DNA of 64,000 nt, taken from contig DEJG01000019.1 of NCBI GenBank assembly GCA_002353295.1, forward strand, positions 259,300 through 323,299, read 5' to 3'. The translations under genes were made by a program, and so were the position numbers. The stretch's first letter is position 1. Every line of letters begins with the position of its first letter. The notes beneath the pieces were generated by a model. The model saw nothing but the letters and a program-made list of their open reading frames with translations. It did not search any database and had not been told where the DNA came from. The DNA comes from Prevotella sp. UBA2754. GTDB lineage: Bacteria > Bacteroidota > Bacteroidia > Bacteroidales > Bacteroidaceae. Shown one piece after another: positions 51,254-60,444 of the stretch.

Positions 51254-52291
51254 ATGAGTCAACTGATTAAACCAATCGGCTATCAATCACTGCTTGACAC
51301 CAAACAGACAGAGCAGGGTATTAAGTTGATAAAAGAGTTCTTCCAGCAGAATATTTCTACAGAACTGCGTTTGCGTCGTGTGACGGCTCCCCTGTTTGTC
51401 TTAAAAGGGTTAGGCATTAATGATGACTTGAATGGTGTGGAGCGTGCGGTATCTTTTCCTATCAAGGATTTGGGTGATGCTTGTGCAGAGGTAGTTCACT
51501 CATTGGCAAAGTGGAAACGCCTTTCATTGGCAGAATATCAGATAGAGCCGGGTTATGGTATTTATACTGATATGAATGCTATCCGTGCTGATGAGGAACT
51601 GGACAATTTACATTCTTTGTACGTAGACCAATGGGACTGGGAGGCTGTGATAACAAAAGAGCAGCGTACGGTGGCTTATCTGAAAAATGTTGTTGAGCGT
51701 ATCTATGCTGCTATTCGCAGAACGGAATATTTGACTTGTGAGACATATCCTCAAATCAAGCCTTTTTTGCCAGAGAAGATTACTTTTATTCATGCAGAGG
51801 AATTGCTGAAAATGTATCCTGACAAGTCTCCTAAGGAGCGTGAGGATGCTATCTGTGAGGCCTATGGTGCGGTGTTTATTATAGGAATAGGTGGTAAGTT
51901 GTCGAATGGTGAGAAGCATGACGGACGAGCACCAGACTATGATGACTGGTCAACGGTAGGAGAAAACGGACTGGCTGGTTTGAATGGCGACATCCTTATT
52001 TGGTATCCTGTATTGGGACGTTCCTTTGAACTTTCGTCAATGGGAATCCGTGTCGATAAGGAATCTTTGTTGCGCCAATTGAAGCTGGAAGGCAAAGAAG
52101 AGCGCGAAGGCTTGTATTTCCATCAGAAACTGCTCAATGATGAGTTGCCATTGAGTATTGGTGGCGGTATTGGACAGAGTCGTCTGTGTATGGTACTCCT
52201 CCATAAAGGACATATTGGCGAAATTCAGGCTTCTATCTGGCCTGATGAAATGCGTCAGGAGTGCAAGAAATTGGGTATGACGCTCATATAA
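51254..52291 (+). CDS. asnA: Aspartate--ammonia ligase (asparagine synthetase A)
   Basis: The enzyme makes asparagine from aspartate, ammonia and ATP; it is related to class II aspartyl-tRNA synthetases. Visible segments are LRLRRVTAPLFV, DQWDWEAVITKEQRTVAYLK, HDGRAPDYDDWS, and motif 3 in LSIGGGIGQSRLCMVLLHKG. Length (345) is normal for AsnA. It stands alone behind a strong promoter and converges with dnaX, 16 bp apart. Confidence 0.97.
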   Translation: MSQLIKPIGYQSLLDTKQTEQGIKLIKEFFQQNISTELRLRRVTAPLFVLKGLGINDDLNGVERAVSFPIKDLGDACAEVVHSLAKWKRLSLAEYQIEPGYGIYTDMNAIRADEELDNLHSLYVDQWDWEAVITKEQRTVAYLKNVVERIYAAIRRTEYLTCETYPQIKPFLPEKITFIHAEELLKMYPDKSPKEREDAICEAYGAVFIIGIGGKLSNGEKHDGRAPDYDDWSTVGENGLAGLNGDILIWYPVLGRSFELSSMGIRVDKESLLRQLKLEGKEEREGLYFHQKLLNDELPLSIGGGIGQSRLCMVLLHKGHIGEIQASIWPDEMRQECKKLGMTLI

Positions 52292-52307
52292 ATGAGAAAT
52301 GGTTGGT

Positions 52308-54095
52308 TTATGCCAACTCAAGATCAAGAGCTTTCCGCAATTTAGCGATTGCGGAATTTTCTTTTTCCATCAGTTCAAACTGTTCCTTTCGTGAGAGAAT
52401 TCGTATTTTCTCCTGATGTTCCGCAATTCTCATGTTGAGAGTGATGGCATTGTTGTGGAGATAGATTCTAAGGGTGTTGACAATGCTGCCTTTGATTTCC
52501 GTCATCTGGTCGTAGACGAGTTGGTTCTCTAATACCACTTCCACATGAGGCATGTCGGTGATGGTGGGATTCATGTTTTTCATGCGGGAGGCAATAGCAC
52601 TGTATTGTTGGGGCATACGGTTGCACATCATCATCCATTGCAGTTCCAAATCTTGTTGACTGAATTCTGCTTGTTCGTCTTTTATCTTGGCATTAGGGTC
52701 ATTGGCATTGAGTGTGCCTGGTATGATTTGCATTTTCCCTCTGGGCTTGGCTTTCTCGCGAAGGTTGTTCCATGAGAAACCAATAGCCTTTTTTTGTTGA
52801 GGGGCAGTAGGGGCGCTAGAGGGACCAGTAGCATTGGGGATACTGGTAGAACTTGGTTTGCCAGTCATACTAGAGTTATTGCTAACAGGCTCAGATACAG
52901 CTACCTGCGGGGCTGTCTTTTGTGTCTGAGACTGTTGCAACAATTGCTTAAACAGGGATTTTAATCTTCTGGGCTTACGCCCACTGACAGGCCCCTCGTC
53001 GGGCTGAGTGATTTGTGCAATTTCAATGAGGGTTAGTTCAACTAATAAACGTTTGTTAGATGACTGACGATAATTGATGTCACACTGGTTCATTAGTCGA
53101 AGTGCTTCGTAGAGAAAACGCGTCTCACATTTCTGGGCTTGTTGTTGGTAGCGTTCTCGCTGTTGGTCGCTCACTTCTAAGAGAGGAAGCGTTTGCGGGT
53201 CTTTGGCCATAAGTACGTTGCGAACATGTTTAGCCAAACCGCCAATGAGCAGTCCACCGTCAAAACCTTTATTGATAATTTGGTTGAGCAAAACCATGAT
53301 TTCACTCACCTTATTATTAACAGAAAGCTCGATGATCTTGAAATAATTGTCAGAATCCAAAACGTTGAGGTCTTCAATCACTTTCTGATAAGTGATATTA
53401 CCTTGGCAGAAGGAAGCTGCCTGGTCAAAGATGCTTAAAGCATCACGCATACCCCCATCAGCCTTTTCGGCGATGACAGCCAGTGCTTGTTCTTCGTATT
53501 GGATTCCTTCCTTTTCTGCCACAGACTTCAGATGGTCAATGGTATTGCGCACTGTCATGCGTTCAAAATCATAAATTTGACAGCGGCTGAGAATGGTAGG
53601 AAGAATCTTGTGCTTTTCTGTTGTGGCAAGTATGAAGATGACATGAGCGGGGGGCTCTTCCAATGTTTTTAGGAATGCATTGAAAGCTGCCGTTGAAAGC
53701 ATGTGAACCTCGTCAATGATAAATACTTTGTATTTGCCAACCTGCGGTGGAATGCGAGTTTGTTCCATCAGTGTCTTGATGTGTTCTACCGAATTGTTCG
53801 AGGCAGCATCCAGTTCAAAAATGTTAAACGAGCGTTGCTCATTAAAGGCTTGGCAACTTTCACACTGTCCACAGGCCTCTCCGTCGGTAGTAGGCGACAG
53901 ACAGTTGATGGCTTTAGCGAAAATACGTGCACAAGTGGTTTTACCAACTCCTCGTGGACCGCAAAACAGATAGGCATGAGCCAGTTTACCGCTTTTAACC
54001 GCATTCTTGAGGGTAGTAGTCAGAGCTTGCTGGCCTACTACCGTATCAAAGGATGTAGGTCTGTATTTTCGCGCAGAAACGATATATTCTTCCAT
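52308..54095 (-). CDS. dnaX: DNA polymerase III subunit gamma/tau
   Basis: The 595-residue clamp-loader ATPase has RKYRPTSFDTVVGQQAL, Walker A GPRGVGKT (46-53), four zinc-binding cysteines (65, 75, 78, 81), DEVH in FIIDEVHMLS, and the SRC sensor ILSRCQIYDFERM. Domain III and a Pro/Ser/Gln-rich linker follow, then a C-terminal domain. No slippery A-run that would force a gamma-type frameshift was noticed. It is expressed from half of the bidirectional promoter at 54115-54174. Confidence 0.96.
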   Translation of the reverse strand: MEEYIVSARKYRPTSFDTVVGQQALTTTLKNAVKSGKLAHAYLFCGPRGVGKTTCARIFAKAINCLSPTTDGEACGQCESCQAFNEQRSFNIFELDAASNNSVEHIKTLMEQTRIPPQVGKYKVFIIDEVHMLSTAAFNAFLKTLEEPPAHVIFILATTEKHKILPTILSRCQIYDFERMTVRNTIDHLKSVAEKEGIQYEEQALAVIAEKADGGMRDALSIFDQAASFCQGNITYQKVIEDLNVLDSDNYFKIIELSVNNKVSEIMVLLNQIINKGFDGGLLIGGLAKHVRNVLMAKDPQTLPLLEVSDQQRERYQQQAQKCETRFLYEALRLMNQCDINYRQSSNKRLLVELTLIEIAQITQPDEGPVSGRKPRRLKSLFKQLLQQSQTQKTAPQVAVSEPVSNNSSMTGKPSSTSIPNATGPSSAPTAPQQKKAIGFSWNNLREKAKPRGKMQIIPGTLNANDPNAKIKDEQAEFSQQDLELQWMMMCNRMPQQYSAIASRMKNMNPTITDMPHVEVVLENQLVYDQMTEIKGSIVNTLRIYLHNNAITLNMRIAEHQEKIRILSRKEQFELMEKENSAIAKLRKALDLELA

Positions 54096-54114
54096 AATTT
54101 ACACGAATTTGGCA

Positions 54115-54174
54115 CAAAATTACTAAATAATTGAGAATTGGCAATTGAAAATTGAAAATTATTTCGTAATTTTG
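54115..54174. promoter_or_regulatory. Symmetric bidirectional promoter (dnaX / ftsB-like)
   Basis: The minus-strand -7 box TAATTTTG (54115-54122) and the plus-strand TAATTTTG (54167-54174) each stand 19 bp from a central CAATTG (54142-54147) that supplies both -33 TTG elements. Four 7-bp units (54129-54160: AATTGAG, AATTGGC, AATTGAA, AATTGAA, then AATT) form the middle. Confidence 0.75.
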
Positions 54175-54183
54175 CCAGAAATT

Positions 54184-54528
54184 ATGAAACGTTTCAATAA
54201 AATATTGAGTAAGCTCTATCGTTCTCCATGGCTGAAATATGCTGTGGTAACCCTCTTGGCTGTCATTATTATCGGCTTTGTGGATGAGAACAGTGTGTGG
54301 CATCATTTCAGGAATCAGCAGCAAATAAGTGAATTACAGGACGAGATTAAGCGTCTGACTAATCAGTATAATAAGGATCGCCAACAAATCAAGATGTTGG
54401 ATAGTAATCCTAAGGCAATAGAGAAGATTGCCCGTGAGCGTTATTTTATGAAAGAAGACAACGAGGACATCTTTGTCTTTAGTGAAGAACAAACCAATTC
54501 GTCAGCTTCGAATGAGACAGTTGAGTAA
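54184..54528 (+). CDS. Septum formation initiator (FtsB/DivIC) family protein
   Basis: The 114-residue protein has a short basic N-terminus, one transmembrane helix (about 17-36, AVVTLLAVIIIGF), and then a coiled coil (RNQQQISELQDEIKRLTNQY) and ARERYFMKEDNEDIF, the DivIC/FtsB pattern. These proteins link early and late divisome parts at midcell. The ATG at 54184 lies about 9 nt past the -7 box, so the leader is minimal. It overlaps the next gene by 17 bp. Confidence 0.88.
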   Translation: MKRFNKILSKLYRSPWLKYAVVTLLAVIIIGFVDENSVWHHFRNQQQISELQDEIKRLTNQYNKDRQQIKMLDSNPKAIEKIARERYFMKEDNEDIFVFSEEQTNSSASNETVE

Positions 54529-54907
54529 GGTGGAGACCCTTTTGATGTTGTTGGGAGGTGTGCTGATGGTGGTTGGTTCTGGTGCCAGCGTGTTCATGCA
54601 GTCATGGGCTCCTTATGTTTTCGCTCCCGGAACCTTGTTATTTGCAGCTATACAAATGCGTCAGACTTACGAAGGGAAGAATTTTACGATTCGTCGTTTG
54701 CGTCGAATCATGCTGACCAGTGATGTTCTTTTTCTGTTGGCTGCATTGATGATGTTTGCCAGTAAGGTAAATTTTCTGGGACTTGATCAGCTTATATATA
54801 TAAAATATGTGCATAACAACTGGATTGTTGTCCTTTTGGTAGCAGCTATTTTGCAACTTTATACCAGCCATAGAATATCAAATGAGTTGGAAAAAGAGGC
54901 TCAGTAG
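54512..54907 (+). CDS. Small four-helix membrane protein
   Basis: The 131-residue protein has four hydrophobic segments (LLMLLGGVLMVVGSGASVF, WAPYVFAPGTLLFAAI, MLTSDVLFLLAALMMFAS, WIVVLLVAAILQLYTS) joined by short charged loops. I do not recognise a named family; similar proteins of unknown function appear in Bacteroidales. The ATG at 54512 overlaps the FtsB-like gene by 17 bp, so it is probably co-expressed with it. Confidence 0.7.
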   Translation: MRQLSKVETLLMLLGGVLMVVGSGASVFMQSWAPYVFAPGTLLFAAIQMRQTYEGKNFTIRRLRRIMLTSDVLFLLAALMMFASKVNFLGLDQLIYIKYVHNNWIVVLLVAAILQLYTSHRISNELEKEAQ

Positions 54908-54981
54908 GCAAAAAAACGCTAAATAAATGCACAAATGTATTAAATTGCGCAAATATTTTTTTTCTTTTCAATACATCGTTG

Positions 54982-54989
54982 TACATTTG
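54982..54989 (+). promoter_or_regulatory. -7 box of the DUF4369 gene
   Basis: TACATTTG followed by CAT. The transcript would start near 54996, which favours the second in-frame ATG (55013) over the one at 54998. Confidence 0.6.
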
Positions 54990-55012
54990 CATCACAAATG
55001 AATAAAGTGTCT

Positions 55013-55786
55013 ATGAAGAAATTACTATTATTGCCGACCGTCTTAGCGCTCCTCTCGTCGTGTGCCAGTTCATACAACGTGGAGGGAACATCGTCTATCT
55101 CTGCGCTGGATGGCAATAAACTCTATCTCAAGGCTATTAAGAATAACGAATTCAAAAATATTGATTCTTGTGACGTGGTTCATGGTGAGTTCCATTTTGC
55201 AGGCCTGCTTGATACTGTTCGTATGGCTAGTCTGTATATGGATGATGAGAGCATCATGCCTGTAGTGTTGGAAAAAGGTGAGATTACTATTAAAATAGAT
55301 AATGCGCGTCAGGTAGTAGGTGGAACCCCCCTTAACGATTCACTCTATAAGTTTATAGATAAACATAATCAGCTGACGAATCAGATGAACGAACTCTCGC
55401 ATAAGCAAAGCCAGATGCTGTTGGAGGGTATTGATGAGGAAATGATTGATCGTCAGCTTTCAGCAGAAGCTGCAAGAATCGCAGGAGAAGAAGACCGGCT
55501 CGTGATGAAGTTTATTGAGTCGAATTTTGATAATGTACTGGGTCCTGGTGTGTTCATGATGATTACCAGTCAGTATCGCTATCCTATTCTTACTCCGCAG
55601 ATTGAAGATATCATGTCCAAGGCTTCTCAGAAATTCAAGGACGATCCTTATGTGAAAGACTACTATCAGACAGCTCAGGAAAACGAGAAACGGATGAATG
55701 GATTGGGAGATCCTAGTGTGGTAGAAGAATCAGCCACTCCAGCCCAGACAGCACCTAATCCGTTGACGAATATCCCACAAAAATAG
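55013..55786 (+). CDS. DUF4369 domain lipoprotein
   Basis: The 257-residue protein has a type II signal peptide (MKKLLLLPTVLALLSSC, lipobox LSSC). A DUF4369 beta domain follows (VEGTSSISALDGNKLYLKAI, then VVLEKGEITIKIDNARQVVG, about residues 22-110), and then a long helical region. DUF4369 often stands before a thioredoxin domain in Bacteroidetes; here the redoxin part is absent and a Pro/Ala-rich tail ends the protein. Function is unknown. It is followed by pyrC after 7 bp. Confidence 0.85.
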   Translation: MKKLLLLPTVLALLSSCASSYNVEGTSSISALDGNKLYLKAIKNNEFKNIDSCDVVHGEFHFAGLLDTVRMASLYMDDESIMPVVLEKGEITIKIDNARQVVGGTPLNDSLYKFIDKHNQLTNQMNELSHKQSQMLLEGIDEEMIDRQLSAEAARIAGEEDRLVMKFIESNFDNVLGPGVFMMITSQYRYPILTPQIEDIMSKASQKFKDDPYVKDYYQTAQENEKRMNGLGDPSVVEESATPAQTAPNPLTNIPQK

Positions 55787-55793
55787 TCGCAAT

Positions 55794-57128
55794 ATGAGAA
55801 CGGTCATCGAGGGTGGAACGATAGTGAATGAAGGTCGTACCTTCGATGGTGCGATAGTCATTGAGAATGGTGATATTATTGATATAGTCACCAACCATTC
55901 TGCTCCAATTTCAGAAAGGGATGAGATAATTGATGCTTCTGGCTGTTACGTCTTACCGGGAATTATAGATGATCATGTTCATTTCCGTGAACCTGGATTG
56001 ACAGACAAGGCAGATATGGAGAGCGAGAGTAGGGCAGCTGCAGCAGGAGGTGTAACCTCCTTTTTCGATATGCCCAATACTAATCCGCAAACCACAACAC
56101 TGGAAGCCTTGAATGAGAAGTTTCGCCTGGCCAGCAGAAAGAGCCATGTCAACTATAGTTTCTTCTATGGGGCAACGAATGATAACGTTGACAGTTTTTC
56201 TAAATTGGACATTCACCGCATTCCTGGTATTAAGCTCTTCATGGGTTCCTCTACAGGTAATATGTTGGTAGACCGTCGAGAGTCTTTAGAGCGTATATTT
56301 AGTAGTACCACTCTTCCCATTATGGTCCATTGTGAAGATACGGACATAATCAATCGCAATATGGATGAGGCAAAAGCCAAATATGGTGATGATCCCAAAG
56401 TGGAACATCATCCTGAAATCCGTAGTGTGGAGGCATGCTATGAGAGTACTAGGTTAGCTGTGGATTTGGCCCGAAAGTATCATGCGCGTTTACATGTTGC
56501 CCATCTCTCTACAGCCAAGGAACTTGAATTGTTTGACCAGCAGTCAACTGCTAATAAACAGATAACAGCAGAAGCAACAGTTAGCCATCTCTATTTCTCA
56601 GACCGCGACTATCATCGCTTGGGCACTCGTATCAAGTGTAATCCTGCCATCAAGTCAGAGCGTGACCGTGAGGCTTTGCAACAGGCTCTTACAGACGGCA
56701 GAATCACTGTAATCGGAACGGATCATGCACCCCATCTCCTGTCCCAGAAAGAAGGGGGATGCTCGCGTGCTGCTAGTGGGATGCCGATGATACAGTTCTC
56801 CTTGGTCACGATGCTTGAACTAGTAGATCAGGGAATTCTTTCTTTGGAGCGTTTAGTAGAGTTGATGTGCCATCATCCTGCCCAACTGTTTAAAGTAAAG
56901 AATAGAGGGTATATTCGTCAGGGGTATAGAGCAGATTTGGTGATAGTGCGTCCGCAAACTGGTTGGACGGTGACACCTTCCTGTATTCAGAGTAAGTGCA
57001 GATGGAGTCCAATGGAAGGACATACATTTCTGTGGAGGGTGGAACGAACCTTGTGTAACGGGCATTCTGTCTATGTGGATGGTAAGGTAGTCAGCGATTA
57101 TATAGGTGAGGAAATCGCTTTTAGATGA
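55794..57128 (+). CDS. pyrC: Dihydroorotase
   Basis: The 444-residue amidohydrolase closes carbamoyl-aspartate to dihydroorotate in pyrimidine synthesis. It has the metal motif HVHFREPG (His61, His63), the GGVTSFFDMPNTNP segment of type I dihydroorotases, LHVAHLSTAKE, and the catalytic Asp in GTDHAPH. The segment QQSTANKQ (near residue 250) resembles the repeat-derived sequence in Mfd. It overlaps the next gene by 4 bp. Confidence 0.94.
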   Translation: MRTVIEGGTIVNEGRTFDGAIVIENGDIIDIVTNHSAPISERDEIIDASGCYVLPGIIDDHVHFREPGLTDKADMESESRAAAAGGVTSFFDMPNTNPQTTTLEALNEKFRLASRKSHVNYSFFYGATNDNVDSFSKLDIHRIPGIKLFMGSSTGNMLVDRRESLERIFSSTTLPIMVHCEDTDIINRNMDEAKAKYGDDPKVEHHPEIRSVEACYESTRLAVDLARKYHARLHVAHLSTAKELELFDQQSTANKQITAEATVSHLYFSDRDYHRLGTRIKCNPAIKSERDREALQQALTDGRITVIGTDHAPHLLSQKEGGCSRAASGMPMIQFSLVTMLELVDQGILSLERLVELMCHHPAQLFKVKNRGYIRQGYRADLVIVRPQTGWTVTPSCIQSKCRWSPMEGHTFLWRVERTLCNGHSVYVDGKVVSDYIGEEIAFR

Positions 57129-57901
57129 AACGGACCTACGAGATACACGATCTTGTACCCTATATCAATTGGGTGTATTACTACCATGCGTGGCAGTTGC
57201 GTACGGCCAGCCAGCAAAAACAAAGTAGGGAAGAAGCTGAAGAAATGCTTGTAAAGTTGGATGGTCGTTACCATGTATATGCACTCTTCCAACTCTTCGA
57301 AGCTCATAGCGAGGGAGACGATATTGTTTTACCGATAGGGAGGATTCCTCTTCTTCGGCAACAACGTGAAAATAGTGAATACCTCTGTTTGTCAGACTTT
57401 GTCCGTTCAGACTATGATCATATAGGTGTTTTTGCAACAACAGTGGATATCGGTATGGAAACCGATTTTGATCATGATGATTTCCAGAAAATGATGGTTC
57501 AACTGTTGGCAGACCGATTGGCAGAAGCGGCAGCAGAGAAACTCCATGAGGAAATTAGAAGAAAAGAATGGGGATATGCTCCCAACGAGCATCTCTCAAT
57601 AGAAGATTTGCATGCAGAGCGTTTCCAGGGTATTCGTCCTGCTGTTGGTTATCCCTCCTTGCCTGATACTAGTGTAAACTTTATACTTGACAAACTTTTG
57701 CAATTTAAGCAAATAGGCATTCGTCTTACAGAGAATGGTGCCATGAAGCCCCATGCCAGTGTTAGTGGCCTGATGATAGCCCAGCCTAAGGCTCATTATT
57801 TCTCTATAGGCAAAATAGGCGAAGACCAACTTCAGGATTATGCACAACGGAGAGGACTGCCCATGGAAACCCTTCGTAAATTTCTGTCCACTTATCTATA
57901 A
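57125..57901 (+). CDS. Free-standing MetH activation domain protein
   Basis: The 258-residue protein matches the reactivation domain of cobalamin-dependent methionine synthase: LCLSDFVRSDYDHIGVFATT, LADRLAEAAAEKLHEEIRRK, then the SAM-binding GIRPAVGYPSLPDTS and LTENGAMKPHASVSGLMIAQ. In E. coli this domain is the C-terminal part of a single MetH chain; here it is separate. It would bind SAM and help reductive methylation of inactive cob(II)alamin. The core MetH is not in the window. It overlaps pyrC by 4 bp. Confidence 0.87.
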   Translation: MKRTYEIHDLVPYINWVYYYHAWQLRTASQQKQSREEAEEMLVKLDGRYHVYALFQLFEAHSEGDDIVLPIGRIPLLRQQRENSEYLCLSDFVRSDYDHIGVFATTVDIGMETDFDHDDFQKMMVQLLADRLAEAAAEKLHEEIRRKEWGYAPNEHLSIEDLHAERFQGIRPAVGYPSLPDTSVNFILDKLLQFKQIGIRLTENGAMKPHASVSGLMIAQPKAHYFSIGKIGEDQLQDYAQRRGLPMETLRKFLSTYL

Positions 57902-57919
57902 ATTAAATATTGAACCAGT

Positions 57920-58882
57920 ATGATAGCTCGTTATGCAGTAGTATTTTTTTTGATAATGGCCATTGTAGTTACACCGACAGTAGTGTATTTCCTATGTAGA
58001 TACTTTCTGCCTCACCGTTGGGGAAAGAAGGTCGGAATAACCATATCGCTGTTGGTCATTCTCTTTGCTCTTTATGGAATGTTTGTGGGCTATCAGCAGT
58101 TAGATGTCCGTCATATAGAGTTTGTCAGCAAAGACCTGCCAGAATCCTTTGACGGATATCGTATCGTACAGTTTACGGATGCTCATGTAGGAACGATGAC
58201 TGGTAGTCGTGAGTGGCTGTTGGAACGTGCGGTAGACAGTATTTTGGCTCAGCGTGCTGATATGATAGTTTTTACAGGAGATTTACAGAACGTCTATCCA
58301 GAGGAAATTGAAGCTCATCTGCCACAACTAAGCAGACTGAAAGCAAAAGACGGTATGTTCTCTGTCTTAGGTAACCATGATTATGCCATCTATCAGCCTT
58401 ATGATTCTATTGTTAAAGAAATTAATTGTGCGAAGACGCAAGCTTTTGAGCGAAAGGCAGGGTGGACATTGCTCATGAACGAACATCGTGTAATTCGTCG
58501 AGACAGTGACTCTATCGTGATTGCTGGAATGGAAAATTGGGGAACTGTTGAGCGTATGCCGCGACGTGGCGATGTACGTAAAACTCTTGCCGGTGTAGAT
58601 TCGGCTTCTTTTGTCGTGATGTTACAACATGATCCAACAGCATGGCGTAAACTGATCCTGCCTCAGAGTAAAGTTCAACTGACTCTGAGTGGTCACACGC
58701 ATGGAGGACAAGCTCAAATATTCGGTCAGTCGCCAGCAGCCTTTGGGTATAAAGAATGGGGAGGTTGGACTTATGAAGGTTCAAGAGGCTTGTTTGTATC
58801 AACTGGCTTGGGTGCTCTTATCCCCTTCCGATTTGGACTCCCCGGCGAGATTGTCGTTATCACTTTGAGAAAGCAAAAATAA
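57920..58882 (+). CDS. Membrane-anchored metallophosphoesterase
   Basis: The 320-residue protein has two N-terminal transmembrane helices (about 5-25 and 38-58), then a calcineurin-like phosphoesterase domain: IVQFTDAHVG, VFTGDLQN, LGNHDYA and SGHTHGGQ hold the metal ligands. It resembles the YaeI/YkuE type; possible substrates include UDP-diacylglucosamine or other phosphodiesters, but this is not decided. It lies 18 bp after the MetH-activation gene. Confidence 0.88.
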   Translation: MIARYAVVFFLIMAIVVTPTVVYFLCRYFLPHRWGKKVGITISLLVILFALYGMFVGYQQLDVRHIEFVSKDLPESFDGYRIVQFTDAHVGTMTGSREWLLERAVDSILAQRADMIVFTGDLQNVYPEEIEAHLPQLSRLKAKDGMFSVLGNHDYAIYQPYDSIVKEINCAKTQAFERKAGWTLLMNEHRVIRRDSDSIVIAGMENWGTVERMPRRGDVRKTLAGVDSASFVVMLQHDPTAWRKLILPQSKVQLTLSGHTHGGQAQIFGQSPAAFGYKEWGGWTYEGSRGLFVSTGLGALIPFRFGLPGEIVVITLRKQK

Positions 58883-58898
58883 AATTTTTAATCATCGA

Positions 58899-58930
58899 TT
58901 GGCAATTATCAAATAAAAGTAGTAACTTTG
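58899..58930 (+). promoter_or_regulatory. Promoter of the glycosyltransferase-plsC-mfd operon
   Basis: TTG (58899-58901), 21 bp, TAACTTTG (58923-58930) followed by CA. The ATG at 58940 is only about 9 nt beyond, so the leader is minimal or absent. Confidence 0.75.
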
Positions 58931-58939
58931 CATCGTCAT

Positions 58940-59680
58940 ATGATAAGCGATAGTATAGTAATCATTCCAACTTATAACGAGAAAGAAAATATTGAAAAGA
59001 TTATTCGAGCAATATTTTCCTTAGATAAAAAGTTTCATATTCTCGTTGTCGACGATGGCTCACCCGATGGGACTGCAGCCATTGTCAAAAGGCTGATGGC
59101 TCAAGAGTTTCCTGATAGTTTGTATATACTTGAGCGGAGTGGGAAACAGGGACTGGGCACTGCATATATTGCAGGGTTTAAGTGGGCATTGGAGCACACC
59201 TATGATTATATATTTGAAATGGATGCGGACTTTAGTCACGATCCTAACGACTTGCCTCGTCTTTATGGAGCTTGTGCCGACGAGGGCTATGATTTGGCAA
59301 TTGGCAGCAGATATGTAAGTGGGGTTAACGTTGTCAACTGGCCTATTGGAAGAGTCTTGATGAGCTATTTCGCTTCCAAATACGTAAGGTTCGTTACTGG
59401 TTTCAAGGTGCATGATACCACTGCAGGCTTTAAGTGCTATAAACGAAAGGTGTTGCAAACCATCGAACTCGATAAGATTCGTTTCAAAGGATATGCTTTT
59501 CAGATAGAGATGAAATTTACGGCCTATAAAATAGGGTTTAAAATAAAGGAAGTACCAGTGATCTTCGTGAATCGTAGGGAGGGTACTTCAAAAATGTCTG
59601 GTGGCATCTTCGGAGAGGCATTTTTCGGCGTGATGCGTCTCCGTTTGGATGGATGGACTCGTAAATATCCCAAGATATGA
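58940..59680 (+). CDS. Glycosyltransferase family 2, polyprenol monophosphomannose synthase type
   Basis: The 246-residue protein has IVIIPTYNEKENIEKIIRAI, VVDDGSPDGT, the catalytic MDADFSHDP and a C-terminal NRREGTSKMSGGI, the signature of dolichol-phosphate-mannose synthase-like enzymes. It would transfer a sugar from a nucleotide donor to a polyprenol phosphate at the membrane; there are no transmembrane helices. It overlaps the acyltransferase gene by 4 bp. Confidence 0.9.
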   Translation: MISDSIVIIPTYNEKENIEKIIRAIFSLDKKFHILVVDDGSPDGTAAIVKRLMAQEFPDSLYILERSGKQGLGTAYIAGFKWALEHTYDYIFEMDADFSHDPNDLPRLYGACADEGYDLAIGSRYVSGVNVVNWPIGRVLMSYFASKYVRFVTGFKVHDTTAGFKCYKRKVLQTIELDKIRFKGYAFQIEMKFTAYKIGFKIKEVPVIFVNRREGTSKMSGGIFGEAFFGVMRLRLDGWTRKYPKI

Positions 59681-60444
59681 TGAAATTATTATATAGGATA
59701 TATCAGCTTTTTGTAGCCGTACCTATTACAATATTAATGACTATCTGGACAGCTTTGGTTGTAGGTATTGGCTGTACCATAGGTGATGGCCATTATTGGG
59801 GATATTATCCAGGGCGTTGGTGGGCAAGAGTCATCACACGAGTTTTCCTTTTGCCTGTAAAGGTGGAAGGTGGTGATTCGCTGAAAGACGAGCAGTCGTA
59901 TGTCTTTGTCTCGAATCATCAGGGAGCTTTCGACATCTTTTTGATTTATGGCTATTTAGGCCGTAATTTCAAGTGGATGATGAAGCATCAGTTGAAAAAA
60001 ATTCCTTTTGTGGGATACGCTTGTGTGAAGTCTCACCAGATTATGGTAGATAGGCGTGGAACAGCCAAGGTTCGTGCGACCTATAAAGCAGCTCGTCATA
60101 TTTTGGAGACAGGAAATTGTAGTGTGGTGGTATTTCCAGAAGGAGCTCGTAGCTTTACAGGTCATATGGGTGTTTTTAAGAAAGGTGCCTTTGCACTGGC
60201 CGATGAACTGCAATTGCCAGTAGTTCCGATGACGATTAATGGCTCTTTCAATGTGATGCCCCGAATGCGTGACTGGCATTTTGTAAATTGGCACCCTTTA
60301 ACTCTTACAATACATCCCCCCATCTATCCTATAGGTCAGGGTACGGAGAATGTACAGGCTACGATGCATCAGGCTTATGATGCGGTGATGTCATCTCTCA
60401 CACCGGAATATCAAGGTTTTGTTGAGAATCCAGACCAGAAATGA
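59677..60444 (+). CDS. plsC: 1-acyl-sn-glycerol-3-phosphate acyltransferase
   Basis: The 255-residue protein has a membrane helix near the N-terminus (VAVPITILMTIWTALVVGIG) and the acyltransferase motifs NHQGAFD (NHx4D) and FPEGARSFTG. It acylates lysophosphatidic acid in phospholipid synthesis. It overlaps the preceding and following genes by 4 bp each, so three genes form one coupled operon. Confidence 0.92.
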   Translation: MMKLLYRIYQLFVAVPITILMTIWTALVVGIGCTIGDGHYWGYYPGRWWARVITRVFLLPVKVEGGDSLKDEQSYVFVSNHQGAFDIFLIYGYLGRNFKWMMKHQLKKIPFVGYACVKSHQIMVDRRGTAKVRATYKAARHILETGNCSVVVFPEGARSFTGHMGVFKKGAFALADELQLPVVPMTINGSFNVMPRMRDWHFVNWHPLTLTIHPPIYPIGQGTENVQATMHQAYDAVMSSLTPEYQGFVENPDQK

